This document shows positions 17,383 to 27,157 of a DNA stretch of 40,516 nucleotides, one piece after another. Position 1 is the first letter of the stretch. Every line of letters begins with the position of its first letter. The translations under genes were made by a program, and so were the position numbers. The stretch lies in assembly GCA_016211105.1 (NCBI GenBank), contig JACQSX010000019.1, forward strand, positions 1 to 40,516, given 5' to 3'. The notes beneath the pieces were generated by a model. It was not told where the DNA came from. It did no database searches and worked only from the letters and a program-made list of their open reading frames with translations. The DNA comes from Acidobacteriota bacterium (GTDB lineage Bacteria; Acidobacteriota; UBA6911; JACQSX01).

Positions 17383-18642
17383 TCATCGCGCCGTATCTCC
17401 GCGGATTGCCCGAATGATTTCGCTCACCTCAGCCCGAATGGTCACCTGCGTTCCATCTCGCATGTTCTTGCATTGAATTTCTTTCCGATGCAGCTCCTCT
17501 GTACCGAATATGAGCGCAAACGGAATTCTTAGCTTGTCGGCGTGGCGCAGTTGTGACTTCAGGCTCTTGTCTCCAAACTCCAAGAATGCCCGGATCTCGT
17601 TGCGCCTCAGTTGCGAGGCTAAGGTTACCGCAAAATCAAAGCACGCAGGACCTAACGGCGCCAGGTAAACTTCCGGCCGCATCCAGAAGTAGTCTTCCTT
17701 TGGCAATGCCAGAATAAATCGTTCCTCCCCCAGGGCGAAACCAAAACCACTGATTGCAGGTCCTCCGAGGCTCTCAGACAACCCGTTATAGCGGCCGCCA
17801 CCCAACAGTGCGTTTTGGGCGCCCAGGAGGTCGCTCGTAATTTCAAATGTCGTCTTCTCATAATAGTCCAGCCCCCGCACCAATCGGGAGTTCACAGAGT
17901 AGTGTATGTCTCGGTTATTCAGGAACCTCTGGACTACCGCAAAGTGCGTTCGGCAATCCTCACACAAATAGTCAAGCGAGGCGGGAAGAGCGTTGATGTG
18001 CGCCTGGTCCGTTTCCACCTTGCAATCCAGCACACGTAGTGGATTGGTCGAGGCGCGGCGATTGCAGTCGGCACACAACTGAGGGAGGGCGTGAGTGATC
18101 TCTGCGCGAAGTACCTTCAGGTATTTTGGGCGACAGCCGGGACATCCGATCGAGTTAATATGGAGCTGGTAAGGGTGAATTTCTAGCTCCTCCAAAAACC
18201 GCACCAGCATTTCCATCACCTCGACATCGATCAAGGGATTGTCAGGACCTAGAACCTCAGCGCCAATCTGGTAAAACTGTCGATAACGGCCTTTCTGGGG
18301 CCGCTCATAACGAAACATCGGCCCCATGTAAAACAGCTTCAGAGTTCCAGATCCGGCTAACAGGTTGTTTTCAATACATGCCCGTACCACCGGCGCTGTG
18401 CCCTCAGGGCGCAGGGTGAGAGATTTCTTGCTCTTGTCGGCAAACGTATACATCTCTTTTTGCACGATGTCGGTTTCCTGGCCGATGCTGCGCACAAAGA
18501 GCTCTGTTTCTTCAAAAATCGGCGTACGAATTTCCATATAGCCATAGCGCGCAAAGATATCACGAGCTTTTTGCTCCAAATATTGCCATTTCTCAATTTC
18601 TCCAGGAAGTAGGTCCTGGGTTCCTTTGATTCTGTGGATCAT
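17383..18642 (-). CDS. hisS: histidyl-tRNA synthetase
   Basis: About 419 residues from the ATG at 18642 (MIHRIKGTQDLLPGE, the family's usual opening). A TTG three codons earlier could also serve. The class II core is plain: IRTPIFEETELF, motif 2 TLRPEGTAPVVRA and MFRYERPQKGRYRQFYQ, histidine-specific loops GLDYYEKTTFE and LLGGGRYNGL, and motif 3 GFGFALGEERF. The C-terminal anticodon-binding domain ends at a normal stop. It also contains a run of CxxC pairs (IGCPGCRPKYL and LCADCNRR) as in many bacterial HisRS. It charges tRNA-His. Its position downstream of a thiolase/CoA-transferase unit is unusual. Confidence 0.96.
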   Translation of the reverse strand: MIHRIKGTQDLLPGEIEKWQYLEQKARDIFARYGYMEIRTPIFEETELFVRSIGQETDIVQKEMYTFADKSKKSLTLRPEGTAPVVRACIENNLLAGSGTLKLFYMGPMFRYERPQKGRYRQFYQIGAEVLGPDNPLIDVEVMEMLVRFLEELEIHPYQLHINSIGCPGCRPKYLKVLRAEITHALPQLCADCNRRASTNPLRVLDCKVETDQAHINALPASLDYLCEDCRTHFAVVQRFLNNRDIHYSVNSRLVRGLDYYEKTTFEITSDLLGAQNALLGGGRYNGLSESLGGPAISGFGFALGEERFILALPKEDYFWMRPEVYLAPLGPACFDFAVTLASQLRRNEIRAFLEFGDKSLKSQLRHADKLRIPFALIFGTEELHRKEIQCKNMRDGTQVTIRAEVSEIIRAIRGDTAR

Positions 18643-18739
18643 TGCTTTCAAGAAGCGGTAGAGTGATTTTTTGGGCGTTCCGAACCTTTACCGACAGCGA
18701 ATCCTCCAGGGGACGCAGCCCCCGCCAGCGTCCTTAACC

Positions 18740-19294
18740 TCAGTCTCCTAAAGAACGTACCTCCTTGACCGGGGCCATGGATACGACCCGTTCGCCCGTC
18801 TCAATTCCGTTCAGTCCCCCACCAACATAACACTTGCGGAACTCTACGTGACGACCAACTTGGACGCACGAAGCCAGCATCTTGGTAGTTCTCCCATGAT
18901 GGGCGTGGATGGTTGCGTAGAATCGTTCGTCCTCAATCGTGGTAATTCTGTCATCCGACCCACGCAGGTGGACCTTCAAGGTGACGTGGAAAACCGGGTG
19001 TCCATGGATTGCTGGCGCTCCTTCCCGTTGTGCGCGGTAGAGCTCCAAATCCACCAGATTCCAGATTCGGAATGGCGTCGGTTGACAAAAATACTCCAGG
19101 TGAGATCGAAAGCGTTGTTTGTCAGAAGTCCATTCCAGTTCTTCAGTTAAGATCGACAGCGAGGCCGGCCTCTCAGGAATCCAGAAGGGAGGAGACAGGG
19201 GCGCCTCGGTTTTCTTACGAGCAAAGAAGAGTGTGGAACCGAAGGCAAGGCCGCCCAAAAGCAATCCGCCCAGGCCTACCTTCTTCCATTTCAT
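18740..19294 (-). CDS. membrane-anchored protein of unknown function within the thiolase-hisS operon
   Basis: 184 residues. One N-terminal membrane anchor, [20 protein letters not shown], is followed by a soluble domain with an [19 protein letters not shown] segment, [15 protein letters not shown] and [16 protein letters not shown]. No family is recognised; the alternating strands suggest a small beta-rich periplasmic or cytosolic-face domain. The start codon overlaps the thiolase stop by four bases (ATGA), so it is translationally coupled to thiolase. A GC-rich inverted repeat, GGACGC/GCGTCC at 18711-18733, lies between it and hisS. Its conserved place in the operon, if confirmed in relatives, would be the best clue to its role. 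Confidence 0.7.
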   Translation of the reverse strand: MKWKKVGLGGLLLGGLAFGSTLFFARKKTEAPLSPPFWIPERPASLSILTEELEWTSDKQRFRSHLEYFCQPTPFRIWNLVDLELYRAQREGAPAIHGHPVFHVTLKVHLRGSDDRITTIEDERFYATIHAHHGRTTKMLASCVQVGRHVEFRKCYVGGGLNGIETGERVVSMAPVKEVRSLGD

Positions 19295-20472
19295 GGTCGC
19301 TCCACAACCATGGCGATCCCCTGTCCCCCGCCGATACAGAGGCCCGCCAGGCCGCGCTTTGCGCCCCGCTCCTGCATCGCATGGAGCAGCGTGACCAGGA
19401 TTCTCGCCCCGCTACATCCGATCGGGTGACCGAGTGCGATCGCACCACCATGGACATTTACCTTTTCCGGATTCAATCGCAGTTCCTGCAAAACAGCCAA
19501 TGATTGCACGGCAAAGGCCTCGTTCAACTCGAATAGGTCTATGTCAGAGGCACTCATGCGCGCCTTCTCCAGGGCTCGCGTGACCGCCGGAACAGGTCCC
19601 ATGCCCATGATCGACGGGTCAACTCCCGCCGATGCATACGAGACAATCCGCGCGAGCGGCTCCGCCTTAAAATCCCTCAGGCGCTCTTCGCCCACAACAA
19701 CCAAAGCGGCAGCGGCATCGTTAATTCCTGAGGCATTGCCCGCGGTCACGGTACCGTTGGGATCAAAGGCGGGACGCAATTGTGCCAGCTTCTCAACCGT
19801 CGTATCAGGACGGATATACTCGTCTTCCTGGAAGATTACCTCGCCTTTCCTCGTCTGGGATTTCACGGGAACAATCTCCTTACGAAACTTGCCAGAGGAA
19901 CGCGCGGCCGCCGCTCGCGCCTGACTGGAGGCCGCAAAAGCGTCCTGCTGCTCGCGCGAAATGCCGTAACGCTTGGCGATATTTTCCGCGGTTACGCCCA
20001 TATGGACCTTACCCATGGCACAGGTAAGACCTTCATCCACCATAGAATCAACCAACTTACCAGCTCCCATGCGATAGCCCCAGCGTGCCCCGGGAAGTAA
20101 ATAGGGCGCATTCGACATTGACTCGGTTCCACCCGCCACAATGACGGCTGCGTCTTCGCTCTGGATCGCCTGGCACGCGAGCGCGACAGATTTCAATCCA
20201 GAGCCACAAACTTTGTTGACCGTGTGACTCGGCACAGATTCGGGAATCGATGCCTTCAGCGCAGCCTGGCGCGCGGGATTCATCCCAACACCCGCCTGCA
20301 ACACATTTCCCAGGATGACCTCATCGACCTGATCCGGCTGCAAGCCAGCTCGCTTCATCGCCTCACAGAAAGCCGTTGCCGCCATATCGACAGCACTGAC
20401 ATCCCTCAGTGATCCTCCAAAGCTCCCAATTGCAGTGCGAACCGCTGCGGTAACATAAATATTCTTCAACAT
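19291..20472 (-). CDS. atoB: acetyl-CoA C-acetyltransferase (thiolase)
   Basis: 393 residues of degradative/biosynthetic type II thiolase. The acyl-accepting cysteine is in [13 protein letters not shown] near residue 88. [54 protein letters not shown] (catalytic His and Cys) and the C-terminal [15 protein letters not shown] are all present. It interconverts two acetyl-CoA and acetoacetyl-CoA. Directly upstream scoAB activates acetoacetate, so the three genes form a ketone-body/acetoacetate degradation unit. A GGGAGGGAG ribosome site precedes the ATG. The 3' end overlaps the next gene by four bases. The symbol is by function; paralogues such as thlA or phaA cannot be excluded. Confidence 0.93.
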   Translation of the reverse strand: MLKNIYVTAAVRTAIGSFGGSLRDVSAVDMAATAFCEAMKRAGLQPDQVDEVILGNVLQAGVGMNPARQAALKASIPESVPSHTVNKVCGSGLKSVALACQAIQSEDAAVIVAGGTESMSNAPYLLPGARWGYRMGAGKLVDSMVDEGLTCAMGKVHMGVTAENIAKRYGISREQQDAFAASSQARAAAARSSGKFRKEIVPVKSQTRKGEVIFQEDEYIRPDTTVEKLAQLRPAFDPNGTVTAGNASGINDAAAALVVVGEERLRDFKAEPLARIVSYASAGVDPSIMGMGPVPAVTRALEKARMSASDIDLFELNEAFAVQSLAVLQELRLNPEKVNVHGGAIALGHPIGCSGARILVTLLHAMQERGAKRGLAGLCIGGGQGIAMVVERP

Positions 20473-20523
20473 TTCACTCCCTCCCTTGCATTCAGCCCAG
20501 GCGTTATTTCTGGCGCGGACGAC

Positions 20524-21183
20524 TCAATCAACCCGCATAACCTTAATGTCATCTGCGACATGCAAGCTCGCTTCTGTCATTTTCTTGACATCATCGGTAG
20601 CCACTCCAGGTGCGACTTCCCGCAGTACCAGCCCCTTACGGGTAACTTCGATCACGCCGAATTCAGTCACAATCAGATGAACGACCTGAACACCCGTGAG
20701 AGGCAGGCGGCACTTCTTTAAGATTTTGGGTTCTCCTTCCTTGGTGTTATGGTTCATCGCCACCACTACTTTACGCGCCCCCGCCACCAAATCCATTGCT
20801 CCCCCCATCCCCTTGACGATTTTGCCCGGCACCATCCAATTGGCGATGTCTCCCTGCTCGGACACTTCCATGGCGCCGAGCACCGAAAGATCGATATGTC
20901 CACCTCGAATCATGGCGAATGACTGGGCGGAGTCGAAAAAAGACGCGCCACGAATGTGGGTAACCGTTTCTTTGCCGGCATTGATCAGGTCTGGATCTTC
21001 CTCTCCAGCTAAGGGGTACGGCCCAACCCCGAGCAAGCCGTTTTCAGAGTGAAAAATCACTGTCATTCCTTCGGGGACGTAATTGGCAACCAGCGTGGGC
21101 ATTCCAATTCCCAAATTGACGTAAAAGCCATCCTGAAGTTCTTTTGCCACACGGCGAATGATGAGTTCCCGTGGATCCATCAT
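20524..21183 (-). CDS. scoB: 3-oxoacid (succinyl-CoA:acetoacetate) CoA-transferase subunit B
   Basis: 219 residues from the ATG at 21183, where ATGATG overlaps the scoA stop (ATGA). The frame remains open about 30 codons upstream inside scoA, but those codons are scoA in another frame. The catalytic glutamate sits in [28 protein letters not shown] and [36 protein letters not shown] and [19 protein letters not shown] are family landmarks. With subunit A it transfers CoA from succinyl-CoA to acetoacetate. The CoA donor cannot be read from sequence; atoA is the alternative name. Confidence 0.92.
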   Translation of the reverse strand: MMDPRELIIRRVAKELQDGFYVNLGIGMPTLVANYVPEGMTVIFHSENGLLGVGPYPLAGEEDPDLINAGKETVTHIRGASFFDSAQSFAMIRGGHIDLSVLGAMEVSEQGDIANWMVPGKIVKGMGGAMDLVAGARKVVVAMNHNTKEGEPKILKKCRLPLTGVQVVHLIVTEFGVIEVTRKGLVLREVAPGVATDDVKKMTEASLHVADDIKVMRVD

Positions 21184-21872
21184 GATCGCACCGTCCGTCT
21201 TTCGATTCTTTTTTCGTACCTTGCTCCCTGCAAAATTTTTTGAACATAGATGCCGGGAGTGTGGATGCAATTCGGATCCAGACCCCCGGGTTCAACCAGT
21301 TCTTCAACTTCGGCGATGGTAACCTTGGCGGCTGTGGCCATCAAAGGGTTGAAGTTTTGTGCTGTCATTCCATAGATGAGATTGCCCATCTTGTCCCCCT
21401 TCCATGCCTTCACAAAAGCGAAATCAGCCCAAAGTGGTTTTTCCAAAATATACGTTCTCCCGTCGATCTCGCGCACTTCCTTGCCTTCGGCAACTACTGT
21501 GCCAAAACCAGTCGGTGTGAAAAACCCGCCGATTCCGGCCCCGCCCGCTCGGATCCGTTCGGCAAATGTGCCTTGTGGCACGAGCTCGATTTCCAGCTCT
21601 CCGCTCAACACCTGTTTTTCAAAAAGCTTGTTCTCCCCGACATAAGTAGAGATCATTTTCTTCACCTGTCGGGTCTCCAGCAGCAGGCCGATACCGAAAT
21701 CGTCGACGCCGGCATTGTTACTGATCACCGTCAAATTTCGCGTGCTCCGCTCGCGGAGCGCAAGGATGAGATTCTCGGGTATCCCACAAAGCCCGAATCC
21801 TCCCATCATGATTGTGGCCCCATCCTGAATCTCCGCAACTGCTTCCTGCGTACTGCGTACCACCTTATCCAT
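21180..21872 (-). CDS. scoA: 3-oxoacid (succinyl-CoA:acetoacetate) CoA-transferase subunit A
   Basis: 230 residues from the ATG at 21872, which has a perfect GGAGGAG ribosome site seven bases upstream; the frame is open 25 codons earlier but without such a signal. Landmarks: [19 protein letters not shown] (CoA-binding glycine loop), [39 protein letters not shown], and [22 protein letters not shown]. It is the first gene of the eight-gene minus-strand run. Transcription starts in the 103-base gap shared with the divergent helical-repeat gene. Confidence 0.92.
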   Translation of the reverse strand: MDKVVRSTQEAVAEIQDGATIMMGGFGLCGIPENLILALRERSTRNLTVISNNAGVDDFGIGLLLETRQVKKMISTYVGENKLFEKQVLSGELEIELVPQGTFAERIRAGGAGIGGFFTPTGFGTVVAEGKEVREIDGRTYILEKPLWADFAFVKAWKGDKMGNLIYGMTAQNFNPLMATAAKVTIAEVEELVEPGGLDPNCIHTPGIYVQKILQGARYEKRIERRTVRS

Positions 21873-21975
21873 GGTCTCCTCCGTAAACAAACCGAAATCA
21901 TAACATTGCGATTTTATTTTCTTCGCTTGAAAATGAGCCCCCGCCATTCAAAAATAGTTAAGTTATGTTTCCATT

Positions 21976-22719
21976 ATGATTTGGAGATTTTTAAGCGGAG
22001 CCACTGGACCGTCTCGCGGTCAAATTGAGCGACAGATAAAGAAGGTGGTGCACCCCCATGGCGAGTCCGCCACTCGCATGGGCGCCATTCAACAGTTGCT
22101 GGAGTGGAATACCCCGGAAAGTGTCACCGCGATCCTGAAGCGTTTTACCATTGTGGCGTCACCGGCGACTCTGGACCTGGAAGAAAAGCAGCAGGTCTGC
22201 GATATGCTGATTGGATTGGGGCGGAAGATCGTCGATCCAGTCACGCAGTTTCTGCGCTCCGAAGTTCAGGTTTATTGGCCCGGCAGGGCATTACAGGCGG
22301 TCCTGCCGGACGAAGAGTTCAAAGATAGCATGGCACAAATTTTAGCGGATCTGCAGGGATCCTATGTGCGCGTGGCCGATCAAAAGCGGGATTTGCTACG
22401 TCAGATCGTAGGCTTGGCACAGACTAGACTTTTTGAAATTGCAGAACGTTTTCTATTGGATCCCAGCGACGACGTCCGCATTGCGGCGCTGGAATATCTC
22501 TTTTCGGTACCCAATGAGCCGCGGCGTTCTGCCATTCTGGACGCTATTTTTCTTGAGGAGCAGTCGGCCCGATTTTGGCTTCGATTTGCTGAATTGGCTT
22601 CTCAAAAGGGATGGAAAATTCCCACCTCTCATCGCGATACTTTGCAAAAACATTTGCCCATGGATTTTTATATGACCTCCCATGGGGAATTGAAGCCGCG
22701 ACCCAAAAAGACGACATAA
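21976..22719 (+). CDS. HEAT-like helical-repeat protein of unknown role
   Basis: 247 residues, mostly amphipathic helices in pairs: GAIQQLLEWNTPESVTAIL, QQVCDMLIGLGRKIVDPV, PGRALQAVLPDEEFKDSM and PSDDVRIAALEYLFSVPNEP. The last two resemble HEAT/armadillo-type turns, where a Pro or Asp-Asp-Val starts a new helix. No catalytic motif is seen, so a scaffold or regulatory role is an inference. It is divergent from scoA. The ATG has no Shine-Dalgarno sequence, and a TTATGT box at 21963-21968 sits only seven bases before it, suggesting a leaderless mRNA. The downstream neighbour is convergent, 31 bases away. Confidence 0.7.
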   Translation: MIWRFLSGATGPSRGQIERQIKKVVHPHGESATRMGAIQQLLEWNTPESVTAILKRFTIVASPATLDLEEKQQVCDMLIGLGRKIVDPVTQFLRSEVQVYWPGRALQAVLPDEEFKDSMAQILADLQGSYVRVADQKRDLLRQIVGLAQTRLFEIAERFLLDPSDDVRIAALEYLFSVPNEPRRSAILDAIFLEEQSARFWLRFAELASQKGWKIPTSHRDTLQKHLPMDFYMTSHGELKPRPKKTT

Positions 22720-22750
22720 CACAGAATGACGATTCCCAAGACCCGTGCTC

Positions 22751-25039
22751 TCATCCCTCAAACTTCTTGAAGACCGCGTCTCTACCCCCGGTCTGAAGTT
22801 CCTTTTGCAATTCTTCGACTGCGACGCGCACGACATCACGGTGATGGATCTCCGGATGTGCGCCGGCAGTAATCTCCAGCCAGATTTCGTGGATCAGATG
22901 AATGTCGTCCTGCGTCAGATTGGGCGCATGCGCCCCTAAGTAATACGTCCGCACGTGCCCCGGTCGCGTCACGACCCTGAATGGCATCTGCCGACGCTTC
23001 CGCCCCGGAATACTTTCCCACACGGCGCCCAGCCTCCGCGCCTGTTCATCGGGCCTCATTTTCGCCGAAACACCGGAGACAATTTCCACCACCTGAAGCC
23101 TGTCCGCCGTCTGGGCAATGGCCTGGAAAATATCCGTGGTCGGAACCACCATTAATTTTACCGGCTTGCCGTGCTTCTCGGCCATCGCCACTACCCGCGA
23201 AAAGAGCAACTGTTCATAATCGGAGAACACGCCCGGCGCATCAACATATTCACTTCCGGTAAATTGCCAGCGAATGACCTTGGCGGTCATTACAATTACG
23301 TCACGCGCCTCCGGATTGACGCGATTCAAAACCCAATCCAAGTGATCCAGCGTGTGGTAGTCGCGCACTGGCACCAGAATACTCCCGGGCCGGCATTCCA
23401 GCGCCGCAGCGTCCACTACTTCTCTTTCACTTAACCGAAATTCGTCAGTGATTTCCCGGCGCGCCCTGCGCCGCTCGTTCACGCGCTCGGAAACCAGAAA
23501 AATACAGAAGAAAACCAGGGTAAACGCTACACCGGCGACCGTGGCTACCTGCTTCGTTACCAAGTTGACCACAGCAACCGACAGCAGCAACAGGGCAATC
23601 GCCCCCAAGCCCAGCGGAATTTCCATGTCCCGAAGTCGAAGATTGAATGGAACTTTCCATTCACGAGGAGACTTGTCCTTGAAACGAAGAAGAATCGTAG
23701 CCAGGGCATTAAAAACGAAAGACCAGATGACGCCAAAGGCATACGCCTCACCCAGGACATACGTGTTACCGCGTGACGCGACAATCGCCACGAGCTGCAG
23801 CCCCACAATTACGTTCAGCATCCGGTAGGTCGTGCCATATTTTCTGTGCGGCGCTCGAAACCAGTCCGTCAGCACCCCATCCTCGCTGACTCGATTCAAC
23901 ACGCCGTTAGACCCGATAATCGCCGTGTTGATCGCGCCGGACAGCATCAAAAATCCCACAACGACAATGAATCCGTTAAACACCAGCTTCAACGTCAAGG
24001 GCCCCACCAGATTCATCGCTATGCCGCTGATCAAATTGTCAAAATATTGCGGCCTCAGCGCATCGGGAATGATCGCATAGGCAAGAAAGGAAACCAGCGA
24101 AGTAAACAGCACGGAATAAATAAAAATGACGATCCCAGCCCGCATCAAATTCTTGTGCTTGGGATACTCCAGCTCCCGGTTGACCTGCGCCAGCGACTCT
24201 TCGCCCGACATGGCCAGGATCGAGTGACCAAATGCAATCAAAATACCTAACAGGCCCAACAAACTCCCGCCATAGAGACCCATGCCATAGTGCTTTTCCT
24301 GCTCCTCCCCAGCAGAAGGGGAAATTACATGCAGCGACCCGGGAACAATCTTGGGCAACCATCCCACCGCATCCTCTTTAAAGGAAAGATTCTGCGCCGT
24401 CGGCGCCGGCGGAAGCCGCTGCGCCTCCGGCCGACTCCACACCGTCAACGAGCTCCACGCAATCAGCATCACGACCATCACCGTGGTGATGTACATGATC
24501 TTGAGCGCATCGTTGGACGATTCGTGGATCCCCTTGATGTTGCGCCACCAAAAATACAGCGTCACCACCACCGCCACCACCGCCGCCAGATGATTGATCG
24601 TCGCCTCTGAAGGTGTCCACTCATATCCAAAATAAGTCGCCGTCTGCGCCACCAGCTTGACGATATATTGCCCGGCGGACACCCCAGAAATCGGTCCGGT
24701 CAAAATGTAGTCAAACATCAGCGCAGAGACCGACAGCTTGGCCAGCGTGCCGCCCATGGATTCCTTCACCACCCGATACACGCCGGCGCGCGTGAACATG
24801 GCGCATGATTCAATGTAGACGGCGCGCACCCCGAACGAAAACAGCATCACTCCCAGGATGAACCAGGGCGCCGCGTGCCCTACTGCCTGCTCCGCAATGC
24901 CACCTGCATAAAAGGCCGATGAGCCCAGGTCATTCAATACAATTGCGGCCGCTCTCCAGAAGGAGATAAAACTAAGCATGATGGTGGAGGCCACCACCAC
25001 CTTTACTCGAGGAGAGGGCCCCACTGGTAGATCCGCCAT
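22751..25039 (-). CDS. APC-superfamily permease with a large soluble C-terminal domain
   Basis: 762 residues, much longer than the roughly 450-500 of a plain APC permease. The first 520 residues hold about 12 membrane segments. They include MLSFISFWRAAAIVLNDLGS, where the unwound first helix of APC carriers lies, YIESCAMFTRAGVYRVVKES, and ILIAFGHSILAMSGEESLAQ. The remaining 240 residues are soluble: GSILVPVRDYHTLDHLDWVL, RDVIVMTAKVIRW and KPVKLMVVPTTDIFQAIAQT. They have the beta-alpha pattern of universal-stress-like (UspA) domains attached to some bacterial APC carriers. The substrate is unknown (amino acid or cation-chloride-like both possible). The gene stands alone and is divergent from the reductase gene downstream. 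Confidence 0.8.
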   Translation of the reverse strand: MADLPVGPSPRVKVVVASTIMLSFISFWRAAAIVLNDLGSSAFYAGGIAEQAVGHAAPWFILGVMLFSFGVRAVYIESCAMFTRAGVYRVVKESMGGTLAKLSVSALMFDYILTGPISGVSAGQYIVKLVAQTATYFGYEWTPSEATINHLAAVVAVVVTLYFWWRNIKGIHESSNDALKIMYITTVMVVMLIAWSSLTVWSRPEAQRLPPAPTAQNLSFKEDAVGWLPKIVPGSLHVISPSAGEEQEKHYGMGLYGGSLLGLLGILIAFGHSILAMSGEESLAQVNRELEYPKHKNLMRAGIVIFIYSVLFTSLVSFLAYAIIPDALRPQYFDNLISGIAMNLVGPLTLKLVFNGFIVVVGFLMLSGAINTAIIGSNGVLNRVSEDGVLTDWFRAPHRKYGTTYRMLNVIVGLQLVAIVASRGNTYVLGEAYAFGVIWSFVFNALATILLRFKDKSPREWKVPFNLRLRDMEIPLGLGAIALLLLSVAVVNLVTKQVATVAGVAFTLVFFCIFLVSERVNERRRARREITDEFRLSEREVVDAAALECRPGSILVPVRDYHTLDHLDWVLNRVNPEARDVIVMTAKVIRWQFTGSEYVDAPGVFSDYEQLLFSRVVAMAEKHGKPVKLMVVPTTDIFQAIAQTADRLQVVEIVSGVSAKMRPDEQARRLGAVWESIPGRKRRQMPFRVVTRPGHVRTYYLGAHAPNLTQDDIHLIHEIWLEITAGAHPEIHHRDVVRVAVEELQKELQTGGRDAVFKKFEG

Positions 25040-25120
25040 AAGAAAGGCATTCTAGGCCTTCACGCCAAAATGTCAAACCACGAAGGTATTCTCATTGGAA
25101 TGATCTTCAGAGTCTTGGGA

Positions 25121-25129
25121 TGTTACAAT
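25121..25129 (+). promoter_or_regulatory. extended -10 box directly before the reductase gene
   Basis: TG-T-TACAAT, with TACAAT at 25124-25129, ends seven bases before the ATG at 25137. No Shine-Dalgarno sequence is present, so a leaderless transcript is likely. No convincing -35 box is seen, which fits an extended -10 promoter. Confidence 0.45.
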
Positions 25130-25136
25130 CCGGCAC

Positions 25137-26369
25137 ATGGATTGGGATGTCATTATCGTAGGCGCTGGACCTGCAGGCGCCACCGCAGCGCTGCGGTTGG
25201 CCGGAAAGGCCCGGGTGCTGGTCCTCGACAAGGAGGATTTCCCAAGAGATAAACCGTGTGGCGGAGGCATCAGCGCGCGCGTCTTGACCCGTTTCCCTGA
25301 GCTGCAACGATTGCTGAAAAACATCCCCGTACAAACGGTTCATCGGGTATTACTGCATTCTCCCTCCGGCCTGGAGTGCAGCTATCGCCAGAAAGCTCCT
25401 TTATATCTCATGGTGCGGCGTTGGGATTTTGACAACTTATTACTACGGGAGGCGGAGAGGCGCGGCGCCCGCGTGCAGACGGAAACGGTAACCGGGCTGG
25501 ACCTGCAGGGTCCTAAAGTATCGGTCCAAACCCGTCACCTGCATTGCACTGCTTCCCTGGTGATCGGGTGCGATGGCGTCAACAGCGTTGTAGCCCGCGC
25601 CTCCGGTTTACGGTCAAGCTGGCTCGAATCAGAACTTGCCATCGACATGATGGAAGAAACTCCCTATGGTCATCTTGATTATCGGGAGAAGGACACGATG
25701 GAGATCTTTTATGGTTACCAACACACGCCGGGCTATGTGTATCTGTTTCCTAAGGCCGATCATCTCAATGTAGGACTCGGTTGGAAAATGCAATATTTCA
25801 AGCGCCACATCCATGGCGCTCCCTACAAGCACCACCGGGCGCTGGTGGATACGTTGGTGGAGGATGGCACGTTGCGAGGTTCTTCCGACCGGGCATGCTT
25901 TCGGCCGTTTACTATTCCGGTCGGCGGGGTTCTCGGCCGTACCTACTCGGATCGGTTGATGCTTTGCGGGGACGCTGCGGGTTTTGTAAATGCATTCACC
26001 GCAGAAGGAATTTACTACGCGATGATATCCGGGGACCTGGCGGCGCATACCGCGCTCCAAGCGCTTCATGCAAACGATTGCGGTAGATCCAGGTTAGCTT
26101 CGTACCAGCGTCGATGGCAAAAGGAAATAGGAGCAGAACTGGAGTTCTCGTTGAGGGTGCAGCGATTGCTACTGGATGACACGATGCGCGTCGACCGGGT
26201 AGTGCGCGCCGCCAGCCAGGATCCTAAGTTGTTACGCATTCTGGCGGGCTATGTCACCGGACAGGTGAGCCACCGCTCCTTTCGCAGGTTTCTTTTTAGT
26301 TATGTCATGAAACAAGGGATCCAAAAAGTTTTCCTGCCATGGCGGCGCGAGATTCAGGAAGGAATTTGA
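25137..26369 (+). CDS. geranylgeranyl-reductase family FAD-dependent oxidoreductase
   Basis: 410 residues. The N-terminal Rossmann motif is DVIIVGAGPAGATAALRLAG, with the second glycine-rich partner LVLDKEDFPRDKPCGGGIS, the signature of the geranylgeranyl reductase (GGR) family. VIGCDGVNSVVARASGL and MLCGDAAGFVNAFTAEGIYYA contact FAD. Family members reduce isoprenoid double bonds, for example in menaquinone or lipid side chains, or act on other polyenes; which substrate is used here cannot be told. It is followed by rpiA after 77 bases and may lead a reductase-rpiA-rhodanese unit. Confidence 0.88.
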   Translation: MDWDVIIVGAGPAGATAALRLAGKARVLVLDKEDFPRDKPCGGGISARVLTRFPELQRLLKNIPVQTVHRVLLHSPSGLECSYRQKAPLYLMVRRWDFDNLLLREAERRGARVQTETVTGLDLQGPKVSVQTRHLHCTASLVIGCDGVNSVVARASGLRSSWLESELAIDMMEETPYGHLDYREKDTMEIFYGYQHTPGYVYLFPKADHLNVGLGWKMQYFKRHIHGAPYKHHRALVDTLVEDGTLRGSSDRACFRPFTIPVGGVLGRTYSDRLMLCGDAAGFVNAFTAEGIYYAMISGDLAAHTALQALHANDCGRSRLASYQRRWQKEIGAELEFSLRVQRLLLDDTMRVDRVVRAASQDPKLLRILAGYVTGQVSHRSFRRFLFSYVMKQGIQKVFLPWRREIQEGI

Positions 26370-26446
26370 TGTTTGAAATCCTCGCAAATGCACAACGATG
26401 TTAGACTCGATATTCGATGATAAGAAGATCTTCACATGAGGCAACT

Positions 26447-27142
26447 ATGCAATGGACCGATACGTCGACCTTCGAGTGGAGCTCTAAAATCTCCAACTTT
26501 GAAGCCAAGCAAAAGGTGGGCCGCATTGTGGCCGGGTGTGTTCAGTCGGGACAAGTGATTGGGATCGGCTCTGGATCGACCTCCTACATCGCCATTCAGG
26601 AGATCGCCAAGCGAATGAAAAAGGAGAGGTTACATTTTCTCGGAATCCCGACTTCCCTCGAGGCCCGAATGGCGTGTACTCGCACCGGCATCACATGCAC
26701 CACCTTGCTGGAGCATCAGCCGGACTGGGCATTCGATGGGGCTGATGAGGTTGATGCTGATGGCAACATGATCAAGGGTCGCGGAGGCGCATTCTTTACC
26801 GAAAAATTGGTGGACGGAGCGGCAAAAAAGCTATTTATCCTCGTGGATCCTTCCAAGATCGTGACACATTTGGGGACCAGTTTTCCCGTCCCGGTTGAAG
26901 TGCATCCCCCAGCAGCGCGCTGGGTGGAACAACAGATCCGGGGGCTGGGCGCCACTGAAGTTGTGGCCCGGACGGCGCCAGGAAAAGACGGACCGGTTTT
27001 TACCGAGCACGGTAACGTCATTCTCGATGTAAGATTCGCTGACATTGGCGCCACCCTCGAAAAAGATTTGAAGTCTATTTGTGGTGTCATCGAATCCGGT
27101 CTTTTTTGGGGATTCAAGCCGGAAGTGGTCATAGCGCATTGA
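26447..27142 (+). CDS. rpiA: ribose-5-phosphate isomerase A
   Basis: 231 residues from the ATG at 26447, preceded by TGAGG. It interconverts ribose-5-phosphate and ribulose-5-phosphate in the pentose phosphate pathway. GIGSGSTSYIAIQEIA forms the phosphate loop. The catalytic region DGADEVDADGNMIKGRGGAF contains the Asp and Lys residues of the active site, followed by the Glu in FFTEKLV. The C-terminus IESGLFWGFKPEVVIAH is slightly unusual; most members have GLF..ADVVIVG. The family start is near residue 11 of the longer open frame, supporting the chosen ATG. Confidence 0.93.
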   Translation: MQWTDTSTFEWSSKISNFEAKQKVGRIVAGCVQSGQVIGIGSGSTSYIAIQEIAKRMKKERLHFLGIPTSLEARMACTRTGITCTTLLEHQPDWAFDGADEVDADGNMIKGRGGAFFTEKLVDGAAKKLFILVDPSKIVTHLGTSFPVPVEVHPPAARWVEQQIRGLGATEVVARTAPGKDGPVFTEHGNVILDVRFADIGATLEKDLKSICGVIESGLFWGFKPEVVIAH

Positions 27143-27157
27143 CTTTGGAGGATTTTG

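Noticed and set aside
18711..18733. GGACGC/GCGTCC inverted repeat as a terminator before hisS
   Set aside because: There is no T-run after the stem on the coding strand, and the surrounding genes look co-transcribed; listed only as a note in the neighbouring gene.
21184..21270. A longer start for scoB inside scoA
   Set aside because: The added residues are basic and unlike the family, while the ATGA overlap gives a normal coupled start.
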